In this document: positions 15,134 through 24,688 of the stretch, piece after piece
Position numbering within the stretch: the first letter of the stretch is position 1
How the letters are laid out: the number at the start of each line of letters is the position of its first letter
Assembly (NCBI RefSeq): GCF_025628985.1
Contig: NZ_JAOTEM010000001.1
Location: 310,001 to 374,000, forward strand
Source of the DNA: Chryseobacterium edaphi
GTDB taxonomy: Bacteria > Bacteroidota > Bacteroidia > Flavobacteriales > Weeksellaceae
Reading direction: 5' to 3'
DNA length: 64,000 nucleotides
Translations under genes and position numbers: made by a program
Notes under the pieces: model-generated
Seen by the model: only the letters and a program-made list of their open reading frames with translations
Told to the model about the DNA's origin: nothing
Databases searched by the model: none

Positions 15134-17551
15134 TTAAAACTCTAAAAGTTTTAATTTAAACTGAAAAGCAAAATTCTGTTTGAAACTGTATGTAGTATAA
15201 TATCCGACTCTGTAAAAAACACCAAGATTGAAGTACGAAGAAAGGAAATTATTCCATTCCAGACCAACTTCCTGATACAGATGATTTAATTTTCTGAATC
15301 TGAAATCATGATACTCAGGATGTTTCATATCACCAATGGTTCCTCTCAATACAAAATCTAAACTCGAAACATTCTGTCCGATACTTTTAAAATACCACGG
15401 AAGTTTATGGGTCAAATAATACGCAATGAACCGATCATTATAAAATCTTCCGCCTTCCAACGTGGCAAATCCCAAATAGGAAGTCAGGTTAAAATTAATA
15501 TCCCGACTTGGCGAAGCCAGACCGTTCATCGTAAAGTGCTTCCAGATCGGAGCCTCTCCTAAAACCAGTCCGCCATATAATCTTACGCCAGTTGTTCCTA
15601 AACGGGTTTTAAAGTTCTGCACAAACAAAGCATCAAAACGAGTGTAATTAAAATCTCCACCCAAAGCTTTGAAACTTTGTTCGAAATTAAAATACAATTC
15701 GGGATATTTCTGATCAATCAGCGATTTTCCCTGCGGAGTCATAATGTTGGTAGAGTTTGGAGAATATTTCAGCGTAACCAAAGTGTTGAAATTTTCAAAA
15801 GTTGCACCGCTGTTTCTAAAACTATAATCAAATTTTGCCTCTTCCGTGTTTCTTCTCGCAGCAAAAGCTAACGTCAAACCGTTGGTTATATCATTTAAAT
15901 AAGAAAGTGAAGCACCTTCGTAACGGTAATACTTATCGTTATTGATGTTGTTTCCATAATTCATCATCCGCATTTTGAATGTCCAGAGTCTGCGGTAAAA
16001 TTCACCGGAAGAGTTGACATCATCATAATATTCAATCCGGAAAAATGAATTCTTATCCAAAGTCGTTTTAATATCAAGCCCGATTCCATATTTAAATTTT
16101 TCATCATTCAAACCATAGGCAAAATAATAATCCGGTGAAAAATACTGATTGAAATTTTCATTCAGTTTCGCTTTTAAGCCAAATCTGAAACCTTCGTACA
16201 GGTTATAATTGATGACTTCTCCGATATCGAAATCAAAACTTCCAACGCGCACCTGTCCGTTGATCAAGCCTGTTAAAATTCTCGCTTTGCGGTCAACGTT
16301 GTATTTTTTTCCTAAACTGTCAATGACAAAATAAGTGTTTCTTTCTCTTTCGGATAAAGGTTCGGTACGGTACTTCTCTAATGTTTTTCCGTTGGCGTTT
16401 TTCACCGTAAAAGTATAGCCTTTAAAATCTTTTGGATCTTCTTCGGTCGGTGATTCGTAATCAAAATATTTTGAACTTAAATACGCGTAGGTTCCGAAGC
16501 TTTTTTTATGTTTTTTAGAATGATTTTCGTCGTCCACATCGGTTTGTTCAACGTTATCCATCTTCATTCTGCTCATTCTCAGCTTTACGCTTTCTTCGGC
16601 CAGAAACCATTTATTATTAAACAAAATCCAGGTACTTGTAATGTTTCCTTCGTTTTTGTCTTTGCTGACGCTTTCGATTTTTTTGATACCGTAAGTTTCG
16701 GTATCGATATAAAGATATCCGCTGAATTTTCTCTTTTTTACCGTTTTTTTGTAACTGGCTTCACGAAAACGAATGACATAATTTTGTCTGCTGTCAATTT
16801 CAATCGAGTCGGTAAGGTAAAATCTGTACAAACCACGGTTTTCGGTCTTGATCTGACTCGGAATTTTATCCCGGTTTCCCTGCAAAGCAATCAGTTCGTA
16901 GATCGGTTGATTCAATCCGGAAATCCGGTTGTCAAGAATATTGACTTTCTCGCCGAATTTTTTAGAATATAGATATTCCTGAGCTCTTTCCCAGAGAAAC
17001 AGTTTACTTTTTGAAAAAATCCTTCGTGCGGAAACATCATTGATGGAATCTTTCTCTTTTTGCTTTTTAAAAAGATTAAAGTTATCATTAAAAATCTCAT
17101 TAAAAGCCGAAATGCTGTCCTGATCAATGTCTAAAGATATTTTTTCGTAAGATTTGTAAGTGTAAGAATCAAGACTCTTAGGCGAATTACTTTTAAAAAG
17201 CTGATCGACTTTTCTCAATATTTCTAAAGCTTTGGGATCACTTTTATCTTCAAGAATAACGGTCTCTATAGACTGTGTTTTCGATGAAGTATTGATGAGT
17301 GTGACAGTCATTTCATCTTCTGCCAAAACACTTTCTTTGAAATAATTTTCAGCAAAAATCTGAATACTTTTGCATTTGGATTTAAATTCTAAAAATCCGT
17401 TCTCATCTGTCTTTCCTAGAATTTTGTCGTTGCAGGAAATTGCTGCGTTCGCAATAGGAGTTCCTTTAGCTTCATTAATTACTGTAAGCTTTGATTGTGA
17501 AAAACCAAAAACGAACGCCCACAGAAACAGAACAATAAAAACCCTTTTCAT
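15134..17551 (-). CDS. DUF5686 / CarboxypepD-regulatory-like outer-membrane protein, copy 2
   Basis: 805 residues from MKRVFIVLFLW, preferred over the ATG at 17569 because it starts the signal peptide (ends FSQ). It has the same order as copies 1 and 3: regulatory-like beta domain with GKTDENGFLEFKSKC, the shared VILEDKSDPKALEILRKV block, a DUF5686 region and a strand-rich C-terminal half ending LKLLEF. The closing 300 residues are especially close to copy 1 (EWNNFLSSYFNLGVFYRVGYY). It is probably an outer-membrane barrel protein of unknown cargo. Confidence 0.88.
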   Translation of the reverse strand: MKRVFIVLFLWAFVFGFSQSKLTVINEAKGTPIANAAISCNDKILGKTDENGFLEFKSKCKSIQIFAENYFKESVLAEDEMTVTLINTSSKTQSIETVILEDKSDPKALEILRKVDQLFKSNSPKSLDSYTYKSYEKISLDIDQDSISAFNEIFNDNFNLFKKQKEKDSINDVSARRIFSKSKLFLWERAQEYLYSKKFGEKVNILDNRISGLNQPIYELIALQGNRDKIPSQIKTENRGLYRFYLTDSIEIDSRQNYVIRFREASYKKTVKKRKFSGYLYIDTETYGIKKIESVSKDKNEGNITSTWILFNNKWFLAEESVKLRMSRMKMDNVEQTDVDDENHSKKHKKSFGTYAYLSSKYFDYESPTEEDPKDFKGYTFTVKNANGKTLEKYRTEPLSERERNTYFVIDSLGKKYNVDRKARILTGLINGQVRVGSFDFDIGEVINYNLYEGFRFGLKAKLNENFNQYFSPDYYFAYGLNDEKFKYGIGLDIKTTLDKNSFFRIEYYDDVNSSGEFYRRLWTFKMRMMNYGNNINNDKYYRYEGASLSYLNDITNGLTLAFAARRNTEEAKFDYSFRNSGATFENFNTLVTLKYSPNSTNIMTPQGKSLIDQKYPELYFNFEQSFKALGGDFNYTRFDALFVQNFKTRLGTTGVRLYGGLVLGEAPIWKHFTMNGLASPSRDINFNLTSYLGFATLEGGRFYNDRFIAYYLTHKLPWYFKSIGQNVSSLDFVLRGTIGDMKHPEYHDFRFRKLNHLYQEVGLEWNNFLSSYFNLGVFYRVGYYTTYSFKQNFAFQFKLKLLEF

Positions 17552-17631
17552 AATAAATTTACGCGTCAAAATTACTGATATTTCTCCTTTTAGAAAAGTT
17601 TTCGACGGTCAATTTTTTTAATGATAATTCA

Positions 17632-17664
17632 TGAAAAACTCCGGAAATTTTATTCCCGGAGTTG
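17632..17664 (-). terminator. Terminator of the lipoprotein gene at 17692
   Basis: Arms ACTCCGG (17638-17644) and CCGGAGT (17656-17662) with T runs on both sides, 30 bases past the stop on the minus strand. Confidence 0.75.
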
Positions 17665-17691
17665 ATTTTTTACTAAAATAAACAGATTATA

Positions 17692-18438
17692 TTACTTCAC
17701 ATCGTTTTCAGTAATTACAATTTCTTTGATCACTTTTCCTTTAGAATCAGTATAAATGTATTTGATATTATTTACACCCAGAACTGCAGTCTGTTGGAAG
17801 ATCTGTCGTATTTGCGGCATTTTTACCATTTCGTCCTTCATTGCTTTCTCTGCACCTTCAACGTTCAGCATTTTGATGTAGCTGTCCGGAACTTCATTGG
17901 TGTAGATAAGATTTTTATCTTGATCAGCTTTGATTCTTACGATTTTCGTTCCTGTAGCCTGATCAATCATCGGAAGATTTTTGTTGAATGTTTCAAGAAT
18001 TTGGTTCAGCTGATCAGTATTGGGTTTTTCTCCTTCAGCAATTGATTTAAAATCAACAGACTTATTGAGGTTATTCTTGTCGATTGTTTTATCCACGATC
18101 ACTTTTGAATCTGCGCTGTAGACTTTAAGATTAAATTTCACTCCGCTTTCAAAAAGTTCCTTCCCAATTTTCTCACTTTTGATTGCTTGAGCAATCAGAT
18201 CAGGAAGAGATTTGCTCACCAGTTCGCTTTCAATATTGTCGCTTTCATAGTTGGTGTTTACGTCAATGTTGACCTGATCGGCATTGGTAGAACTCGCTTT
18301 TGTAGACTTGATCATCTGATTGATCATCATCGACGAAGAATTGTTATACATTTTGACAAAATCCTGAACCTTGTCTTCTTTCGTCTGACACGCCATAAGC
18401 ATCAACGAAGCAAAAAGAATTGTGAATAGTTTTTTCAT
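17692..18438 (-). CDS. Lipoprotein of unknown function
   Basis: 248 residues from MKKLFTILFASLMLMAC; an upstream ATG at 18480 would add 14 hydrophobic residues before this signal and is rejected. The lipobox LMAC puts the lipidated Cys at residue 17. The mature part has a Ser/Asn-rich stretch (NNSSSMMINQMIKSTKASS) and mixed alpha/beta blocks such as TGTKIVRIKADQDKNLIYTNEVP. I do not recognise the family. It lies between DUF5686 copies 2 and 3 and ends with its own terminator. Confidence 0.8.
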   Translation of the reverse strand: MKKLFTILFASLMLMACQTKEDKVQDFVKMYNNSSSMMINQMIKSTKASSTNADQVNIDVNTNYESDNIESELVSKSLPDLIAQAIKSEKIGKELFESGVKFNLKVYSADSKVIVDKTIDKNNLNKSVDFKSIAEGEKPNTDQLNQILETFNKNLPMIDQATGTKIVRIKADQDKNLIYTNEVPDSYIKMLNVEGAEKAMKDEMVKMPQIRQIFQQTAVLGVNNIKYIYTDSKGKVIKEIVITENDVK

Positions 18439-18480
18439 AAATAATATTTTAAGAAAAAGTAATAACAAAACAGAAACCAA

Positions 18481-18733
18481 TGAGCTTCTGTTCCTGTTAA
18501 ATTATTGCGAATTTGTATAATTGTAAAATCTTAATGGTAAAAATTTGATCAAAATTAATTTCCCCGACCCTAAAGGGAGTAATTTTGATAAAATTTTCAA
18601 ACAAATTTTCCACCCTTTAGGGTTGGGGTAAAGAAGAATTGTTTGAAAATTGATTTCGAATCATCTTAAAGCGAAGCTCAACTTAATATTTCTAAAAACT
18701 TAATAAACCTTAATGGTTAAAAATTCTCAAAAA
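18481..18733. other. Spacer holding two kinds of interspersed repeat
   Basis: 18558-18633 has facing words CCCCGACCCTAAAGGG and CCCTTTAGGGTTGGGG. 18663-18724 holds a reverse copy of the TTAAGTTGAGCTTCGCTTTAAG element ending CTTAATGGTTAAAAA, matching 55497-55557. No gene is seen. Confidence 0.6.
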
Positions 18734-21217
18734 TCAATTCAAAAAATTAAACCTCAATTTAATTCCAAAGTTATCCTTGAATTCCGAAGTCTGATAATGT
18801 CCTAATCTGTAAGAAAAACCTACCCCGAAATTTCTACCTAAAAATCTATTCCAGATCACTCCAACTTCCTGATAATAATGATCGAGCACCTGGAAATCAA
18901 ACTGATGATCGCCCCGGTTTTTAAAATCTCCGATGGCAGATTGATATTCCAGTTCGATGTTTGAATATCTCGAACCAATCATTTTAAATCTAAAAGGTAA
19001 GTTTTGAGAAACCTTGAATGCCACAAATTTATCGGCAAAGAAAGTTCCAGAAGGCATTGTTGCGAAAGCTAAATTATTCGGCGTATTGATGTTAGAATAC
19101 CAGTGATCCGGGTTTCTGTCGTTCTGACCTGCAATCTCAAAGTTTTTCCAGATTGGTGCAGTCCCTGAAGAAATTCCTCCGAAAAGTTTCAGATTGGTGA
19201 TTCCCAGTTTTGATCTGAACTGATGAATAATCAATGCATCGGCTCTGTAATAATCTAAATCTCCGCCTAAAGCATCAATTCCTTTTTCAAAATTCATATA
19301 TACTTGAGGAAATCCTTTTTCATAGGTGTATTTTCCACTCGGAGTCATAATGTTTTTATCGTTTGGCGAAAATTTCAAAGATAGAGTAGTACTCACATTG
19401 TCAAAACGGTTTCCTAAATTTTTGTACTGATAATCAAAAAGTGCTTCCTGTTTTTCTTTATTCACGGCGATTTTCATGCTTAGTGAATTGGAAATATCAT
19501 ATAAATACGAAGCTCCCCATTTTTGATTTTTATAAAAATTGGCGTTGTGTAAATCCAGATTCAGGTCATTCACTTTCATCATCATATCCCACATGTTATT
19601 GCTGAATCTTCCTGCAGCAAAGACATCATCCACATAATCGATTCTGAAAACAGAAGTTCTTTTGGAAGATAATTTCATATCAAGACCCAAACCGTATTTC
19701 CAGGTGTGATCTTTAAAACCATATCCGAAATAACCGTCCGGAGAAAATGTTTTGTTGAATTTCTCATTCAGTTTTACTCCGGCTCCCAAACGAAGACCTT
19801 GGTATTTATCGTAGCTGAAAAATTTAGTCAGGTCAAAATCAATCATTTTGTAACGCAGATTTCCTCTCATTAATTGGGTCAGAAAACTCAGTTTCTTTTC
19901 AAAATCATGTTTCTGTACAAAGCTGTCGATTTTCACGTAGGTTGCGCTTTCTCTTGCGGTCAGACTGTCGGTTCTGTATTGCTGAAGCAGACTTCCGTCA
20001 GTATTTTTCATTTCAAGAGAATAGCCTTTAAATTCTGATGCTTTCTGCGTTTCATTCAGCTGAAAATCGAAGAAGCGGTTTTTCACATATAGATAATTTC
20101 CGAAAGTTTTCTGGTTGTATTTTTTTCGGTCGCTAAGTTTTTCACCTTTCTTTAAAGTGTCAGTTTTTACGCTGTCTTTTTTTGACGTATTAAAAGTCTG
20201 GTCGCCCATTTTCAGTTTGATGTCTTCATAATCCAGAAACCATTTTCCTTCAATTGGTTTCCAGACAGAGACAATGTCGCCCTCATTTTTCTTTTTGCTT
20301 GTGCTTTCAAACTTTTTCAGAGCGTAAGTTTCAGAATCTACATAGATTTTTCCGTTAAACTTTCTCGGATTTTGCTTTTTCTTGTCGGTGATTTCCTTGA
20401 ATTTAATGACGTAGGTTTTTCTGCCGTCCAACTGCAAAGTATCTGATAAATAATAATTAAAAAGCTTTCTGTTTTCAGGTCTCAACTGTCTTGGAGTTCG
20501 GTCTAAATGTGAAAGATTAATTGCCACCGCTTCATAAATCGGATTTTTAAAACCCGACATTCTGTTGTCGATGATATTGGTTTTCTCCCCGAACTTCTGA
20601 GAATATTTGTATTCCGTCGCTTTTTCCCAAAGGAACATCTGACTTTCCTGAGTAGCGTCGAGTAAATCTTCGCCGATCAGAGAATCCTTCTTTTCGCTTT
20701 CTTTTTGTTTAAATTCTGATTTGTCGACCTTCGAAAGAGAATCTTTTCTCGTTGCCAGAAAATTTTTAAAGGTATCAATTGAATCTTTATCAACATCAAT
20801 CGAAAATTTAGAGTACGATTTAAAATTATAGGTATCTAAAGATTTGGGTGAGTTTTCCTTCTCTCTTTTATTCAGTTCGTCCAGAATTCTCAATGCTCTC
20901 GGGTCACTTTTATCGGTGATGACCACTTTATCAATATTGCTCTGTTTCTCAGACAGCGGCTGCATCGCCACTTCCATAGATTTTTTCACATCAGCGGTGA
21001 CATCTTCAAAATTACTGGCCAGAATTTCAACTTTCTTACATTTTGTTTTAAAAGATAAAACGCCGTCAAAATTGGTTTTTCCTAAAAGATTGTCATCACA
21101 ATAAACGGCCGCATCACGAATCGGTTTTTTATCGGTTTTGCTGAAAACTTTGAGTGAAGTCTGCCCGAAACAGAACACCGCAAACAATAAAAAGAACGGA
21201 AATAGAAGTTTGGTCAT
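18734..21217 (-). CDS. DUF5686 / CarboxypepD-regulatory-like outer-membrane protein, copy 3
   Basis: 827 residues, signal peptide 1-18 (ends FGQ). The regulatory-like domain has GKTNFDGVLSFKTKC and the shared block VVITDKSDPRALRILDEL. The chain ends LRFNFLN rather than in Phe. It is the most divergent of the three, with a longer Lys/Asp/Glu insert near 335-365 and a different C-terminal barrel (APIWKNFEIAGQNDRNPDHW). It borders the accessory methyltransferase island, which runs in the opposite direction. Confidence 0.87.
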   Translation of the reverse strand: MTKLLFPFFLLFAVFCFGQTSLKVFSKTDKKPIRDAAVYCDDNLLGKTNFDGVLSFKTKCKKVEILASNFEDVTADVKKSMEVAMQPLSEKQSNIDKVVITDKSDPRALRILDELNKREKENSPKSLDTYNFKSYSKFSIDVDKDSIDTFKNFLATRKDSLSKVDKSEFKQKESEKKDSLIGEDLLDATQESQMFLWEKATEYKYSQKFGEKTNIIDNRMSGFKNPIYEAVAINLSHLDRTPRQLRPENRKLFNYYLSDTLQLDGRKTYVIKFKEITDKKKQNPRKFNGKIYVDSETYALKKFESTSKKKNEGDIVSVWKPIEGKWFLDYEDIKLKMGDQTFNTSKKDSVKTDTLKKGEKLSDRKKYNQKTFGNYLYVKNRFFDFQLNETQKASEFKGYSLEMKNTDGSLLQQYRTDSLTARESATYVKIDSFVQKHDFEKKLSFLTQLMRGNLRYKMIDFDLTKFFSYDKYQGLRLGAGVKLNEKFNKTFSPDGYFGYGFKDHTWKYGLGLDMKLSSKRTSVFRIDYVDDVFAAGRFSNNMWDMMMKVNDLNLDLHNANFYKNQKWGASYLYDISNSLSMKIAVNKEKQEALFDYQYKNLGNRFDNVSTTLSLKFSPNDKNIMTPSGKYTYEKGFPQVYMNFEKGIDALGGDLDYYRADALIIHQFRSKLGITNLKLFGGISSGTAPIWKNFEIAGQNDRNPDHWYSNINTPNNLAFATMPSGTFFADKFVAFKVSQNLPFRFKMIGSRYSNIELEYQSAIGDFKNRGDHQFDFQVLDHYYQEVGVIWNRFLGRNFGVGFSYRLGHYQTSEFKDNFGIKLRFNFLN

Positions 21218-21408
21218 TGAGTTTTTTATTAATAAGACAAAACTATTGATAAGAAGGTTACAAAACCATAACGGAAAATATAATCTTTTGTTAAAAAATA
21301 ATAATCAGCTGTATTTGCTTTTAATACAGTTGATTGTTGGGTTTTTCAATTCTCGTGGTGAGGATAAATGAAGATTTATAATAATTTCATCAGTGTTTGA
21401 AATAGTAA

Positions 21409-22743
21409 TTGTTTTTGATTAGATATTTAGTTACTTTTATCAATTATTCACCTGAATCTAATAGGTGGTTTAATATATATAATGATTTAATAAAAACAGT
21501 TTTGATAAATAAAGTTTACAACGCGGATTCAAGAAAATTATTAGAAAAACTTGATAAGAAGATAACTGTTAAAACGACAATTACCTCGCCTCCATATTTC
21601 GATATGAAAGATTATGGAAATGATAATCAAATAGGATTTGGACAGAATTACCAAGATTATTTAAATGACTTACAAAAAATCTTTCATGATATTTATAAGA
21701 TTACCGAAGACGATGGATCATTATGGATAGTTATTGACACTTTTAAACGAGAAAATCAGGTTGTTACACTACCGTTTGATTTATCCAATAAGCTTAAAGA
21801 AACAGGATGGCTTCTACAAGATATTATTATTTGGAAGAAAGATAAGACTGTGCCATGGTCAAAAAATGGTTTTGTTCAACGTAAGTTTGAATATATTTTA
21901 TTTTTCACAAAATCTAAAGACTTCATATATAATAAAGACAGAGTACGAAATTTTGATACTGATCAATTGAAGAAATGGTGGGTGAAATACCCTGAAAGAT
22001 ATAACCCCAAAGGTAAGGCATTAGATGAAATTTGGGAGTTTTCAATTCCCGTACAAGGATCATGGGGAGATCAATATGTACGTCATTTTTGTCCATTACC
22101 TAAAGAAATGGTAAGTCAGATGATTGAGTTAAGTACAAATAATGATGATATTGTTTTAGATCCTTTTGCAGGAAGTGGTTCAGTACTATTCCAATCTGCC
22201 GTAATGCATAGGAATTATGTTGGTTTTGAATTAAATAATGATTTTATTGAAATGTTTAGTGATTACTTTAGAAAGACATTTAATAAAGCAAGAAAAGAAT
22301 ATGATCTTTTGCAAAATCTGACTGGTCAAAATGAGTTTGAAAGCAGAATATTAGATTTGAGGGTGCTTAAGTACGCAAAATTACTGATAAGAGATATTGA
22401 TAAGGTTTTTAGTACATATTTTAAAATTTTTGCATTAAAAATAGGTAAAGGAGATGGTAAGCATAAAATTTTAAAAGTTAATTATACGTTAGTTGGGGAA
22501 TTTGATAATGAAGATGAAATTATTGTAAAGATTAATGAAATAATTTTAAAACCTCCTTTTTCAAAATTTGGTATTGAGCCCAAGTTTAATTTTGTAAAAA
22601 ATAAAATGGCTTCAAAAGATAAACATTATGGATACCTAAAATCAAATTCTTACTCTTATCAAAAAAGTTTAGATTTAGAATCTCCTCTAATTCGAATAAT
22701 CAGTGATATTTGTTTGGATTTAAATGAAAATGACTATTTATAA
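21409..22743 (+). CDS. Beta-class DNA methyltransferase (N6-A or N4-C)
   Basis: Up to 444 residues. Motif IV TSPPYFD (59-65) precedes the SAM-binding motif I DPFAGSGS (251-258), so the order is beta-class, with the target-recognition region between them. The block DEIWEFSIP before motif I is typical of site-specific N6-adenine or N4-cytosine enzymes. About 150 extra C-terminal residues have no assignment. There is no ATG near the N-terminus: TAA at 21406 is followed by TTG at 21409, and a second TTG at 21502 (LINKVYNADS) matches the family start better. The gene is strikingly A/T-rich and lies 10 bases before the DGQHR gene. Confidence 0.9.
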   Translation: MFLIRYLVTFINYSPESNRWFNIYNDLIKTVLINKVYNADSRKLLEKLDKKITVKTTITSPPYFDMKDYGNDNQIGFGQNYQDYLNDLQKIFHDIYKITEDDGSLWIVIDTFKRENQVVTLPFDLSNKLKETGWLLQDIIIWKKDKTVPWSKNGFVQRKFEYILFFTKSKDFIYNKDRVRNFDTDQLKKWWVKYPERYNPKGKALDEIWEFSIPVQGSWGDQYVRHFCPLPKEMVSQMIELSTNNDDIVLDPFAGSGSVLFQSAVMHRNYVGFELNNDFIEMFSDYFRKTFNKARKEYDLLQNLTGQNEFESRILDLRVLKYAKLLIRDIDKVFSTYFKIFALKIGKGDGKHKILKVNYTLVGEFDNEDEIIVKINEIILKPPFSKFGIEPKFNFVKNKMASKDKHYGYLKSNSYSYQKSLDLESPLIRIISDICLDLNENDYL

Positions 22744-22753
22744 ATTTTAGATC

Positions 22754-24535
22754 ATGGCAAAAAAAACTAAACCGAAGAAGAAGACATCTAAAAAGTACTC
22801 ACCTGAAGAATTAGCACAGAGAAGAGAACAGAGTAATCAGGAAAAAGAGATTCGCGATATAATGAAAAATATCGGATTTCAAAGACTTCCCTACATCGAT
22901 GGTAAAGAGTTCGAATTTGATGGTCGAATTTCAGAAATAGATGACATTTTTATACTTGAAAATGTTATTTTGATTACAGAATATACTATCGGCACACCGG
23001 GTACACATTTGTTAAAGAAAAAAATCTTCTACGACAAAATTTTTGAAGATAAAAAGAAATTTATAGAATTTTTGCTTTCAGAAGAAAAATTAAAGAGTTT
23101 TAAGGATTATTATGAAAAGAATATATCGAGTAAATATTCTAAAAATGAATTGCAACTAAGAATTGTTTATTGTTCAAAAAAGATCATCTCTGCTGAACAT
23201 AAGAGACTCGTTGATAATATTGTTTTTTTTGATTATCACATTGTTCAATATTTTAAAAGTTTAACTAAGACGATAAAAAGATCCAGTAAGTATGAATTTA
23301 TGGATTTTATGCACGTTCCATTTGATAAGTTTGGTATAAATGTTAAAAATTCTTCGTCAACAACTACTCATACATTTACAGGAAATATATTACCTGAAGA
23401 AAAAAGTAAATTTGAAGAGGGATATAAAATAGTCTCATTTTACATTGATGCTGATTCGTTATTGAGAAGATCTTATGTGTTGAGACAGAATGGCTGGAAA
23501 GATATTGAAAATGTTGGGCACTATCAAAGAATGTTGGAAAACAGTAAGATCAATTCGATGCGTAAGTATTTAGCCGATCAAAAGCGAGTTTTTATTAATA
23601 ATATTATTGTAACAATTCAAACAGATAAGATACAATTGCTGGATAAAGATGGTAATACATTACCTATTAAGGATAACGGAGATATTGGAGATGGCATTTA
23701 CGAAGTCTCTCCAACGCAAATAAAGATTGAAGATTCTTGTAATATAATCGGGCTTATAGATGGTCAACATAGAACATATGCTTACCATGAGGGTGATGAT
23801 GTATATGAAAAAAAGATAGCGGAACTGCGAAACGTTCAAAACTTACTTGTGACTGGAATACTATTTCCAAAAAGAGAGAATGAAAAAAAGAAACTAGATT
23901 TTGAAGCAAGATTATTCTTAGAAATAAACAATAATCAAAAAACAGTTCCATCTCATGTAGTTCAAGAAATACAAGTAATGACAGATCCCTTCTCTAATAT
24001 TGCTATTGGAAAGAAGATTCTTTTAAAATTGAATCAAAGTGGTCCGCTTAGCAATTTAATTGAACAATATTGGTATGAAAAAGGTAAATTAAAGACAGCT
24101 TCTGTAGTAAGCTATGGTTTAAGACCACTCATAAAAATTGAAGATATTAAATCGAAAGATAGTTTATTTCATTTATGGAATGATGAGTCAAAAAATAAAT
24201 TGAAATTAAAAAATACGGACGATTTTGATTTATTAAATAGCTACATTGAATTTAGTGCTGAAAAGATTCGGGACTTACTAATTGCATTTAAATCTAATCT
24301 TGACACAAAAAAATGGGCTACATATAGTCCAAGTCTACCAGATGGTTTACTTTCAGTTTCATTTATTAATGGTATTCTAAATGTGTTGAGATTATTAATT
24401 GAAAATAATAAAGTAAGTGATATTATGACATATAAAAAGAAGCTTGAAGAAATAAATAACTTTAATTTCAAACAATTTAAATCTAGTCAATACAGAAAAC
24501 TGGGAGAAAAAATCTATAAAGATTATTTTAACTAA
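22754..24535 (+). CDS. DGQHR-domain protein with nuclease-like N-terminal region
   Basis: 593 residues. A Lys-rich head (1-17) leads to a region near 40-95 whose layout (EIDDIFILENVILITEYT, then HLLKKK) resembles a PD-(D/E)xK nuclease core, with Asp64 and E77-x-T79 in place of ExK. The signature DGQHR is at 336-340 in LIDGQHRTYAYHEGDD. DGQHR proteins include DndB (phosphorothioate system) and DpdB (deazaguanine system), related to the ParB/DUF262 type of nucleotide-binding fold. It is cotranscribed with the methyltransferase and followed by a strong terminator. Role in defence or modification is inferred. Confidence 0.85.
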   Translation: MAKKTKPKKKTSKKYSPEELAQRREQSNQEKEIRDIMKNIGFQRLPYIDGKEFEFDGRISEIDDIFILENVILITEYTIGTPGTHLLKKKIFYDKIFEDKKKFIEFLLSEEKLKSFKDYYEKNISSKYSKNELQLRIVYCSKKIISAEHKRLVDNIVFFDYHIVQYFKSLTKTIKRSSKYEFMDFMHVPFDKFGINVKNSSSTTTHTFTGNILPEEKSKFEEGYKIVSFYIDADSLLRRSYVLRQNGWKDIENVGHYQRMLENSKINSMRKYLADQKRVFINNIIVTIQTDKIQLLDKDGNTLPIKDNGDIGDGIYEVSPTQIKIEDSCNIIGLIDGQHRTYAYHEGDDVYEKKIAELRNVQNLLVTGILFPKRENEKKKLDFEARLFLEINNNQKTVPSHVVQEIQVMTDPFSNIAIGKKILLKLNQSGPLSNLIEQYWYEKGKLKTASVVSYGLRPLIKIEDIKSKDSLFHLWNDESKNKLKLKNTDDFDLLNSYIEFSAEKIRDLLIAFKSNLDTKKWATYSPSLPDGLLSVSFINGILNVLRLLIENNKVSDIMTYKKKLEEINNFNFKQFKSSQYRKLGEKIYKDYFN

Positions 24536-24580
24536 AAAAAGTCTTGCTTTCTACGATTCTATTTTTTAGTTGTAAAAATA

Positions 24581-24606
24581 AAACCTCGCCCTCCGCGAGG
24601 TTTTTC
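24581..24606 (+). terminator. Terminator of the methyltransferase-DGQHR operon
   Basis: AAACCTCGC-CCTCC-GCGAGGTTTTT, a G+C-rich stem followed by a T run, 45 bases after the DGQHR stop. Confidence 0.88.
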
Positions 24607-24657
24607 CATTTTAAAAAAAAATAAAACTCTCAATCCCATACTATTCAAAAATATTTT

Positions 24658-24665
24658 TATATTTG
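24658..24665 (+). promoter_or_regulatory. -7 box (TATATTTG) upstream of the heptad-repeat ORF
   Basis: Exact TAnnTTTG match 23 bases before the ATG at 24689, and past the preceding terminator. No -33 TTTG at the right spacing. Confidence 0.45.
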
Positions 24666-24688
24666 TTTGAAGAACAACAAAAAACAAA

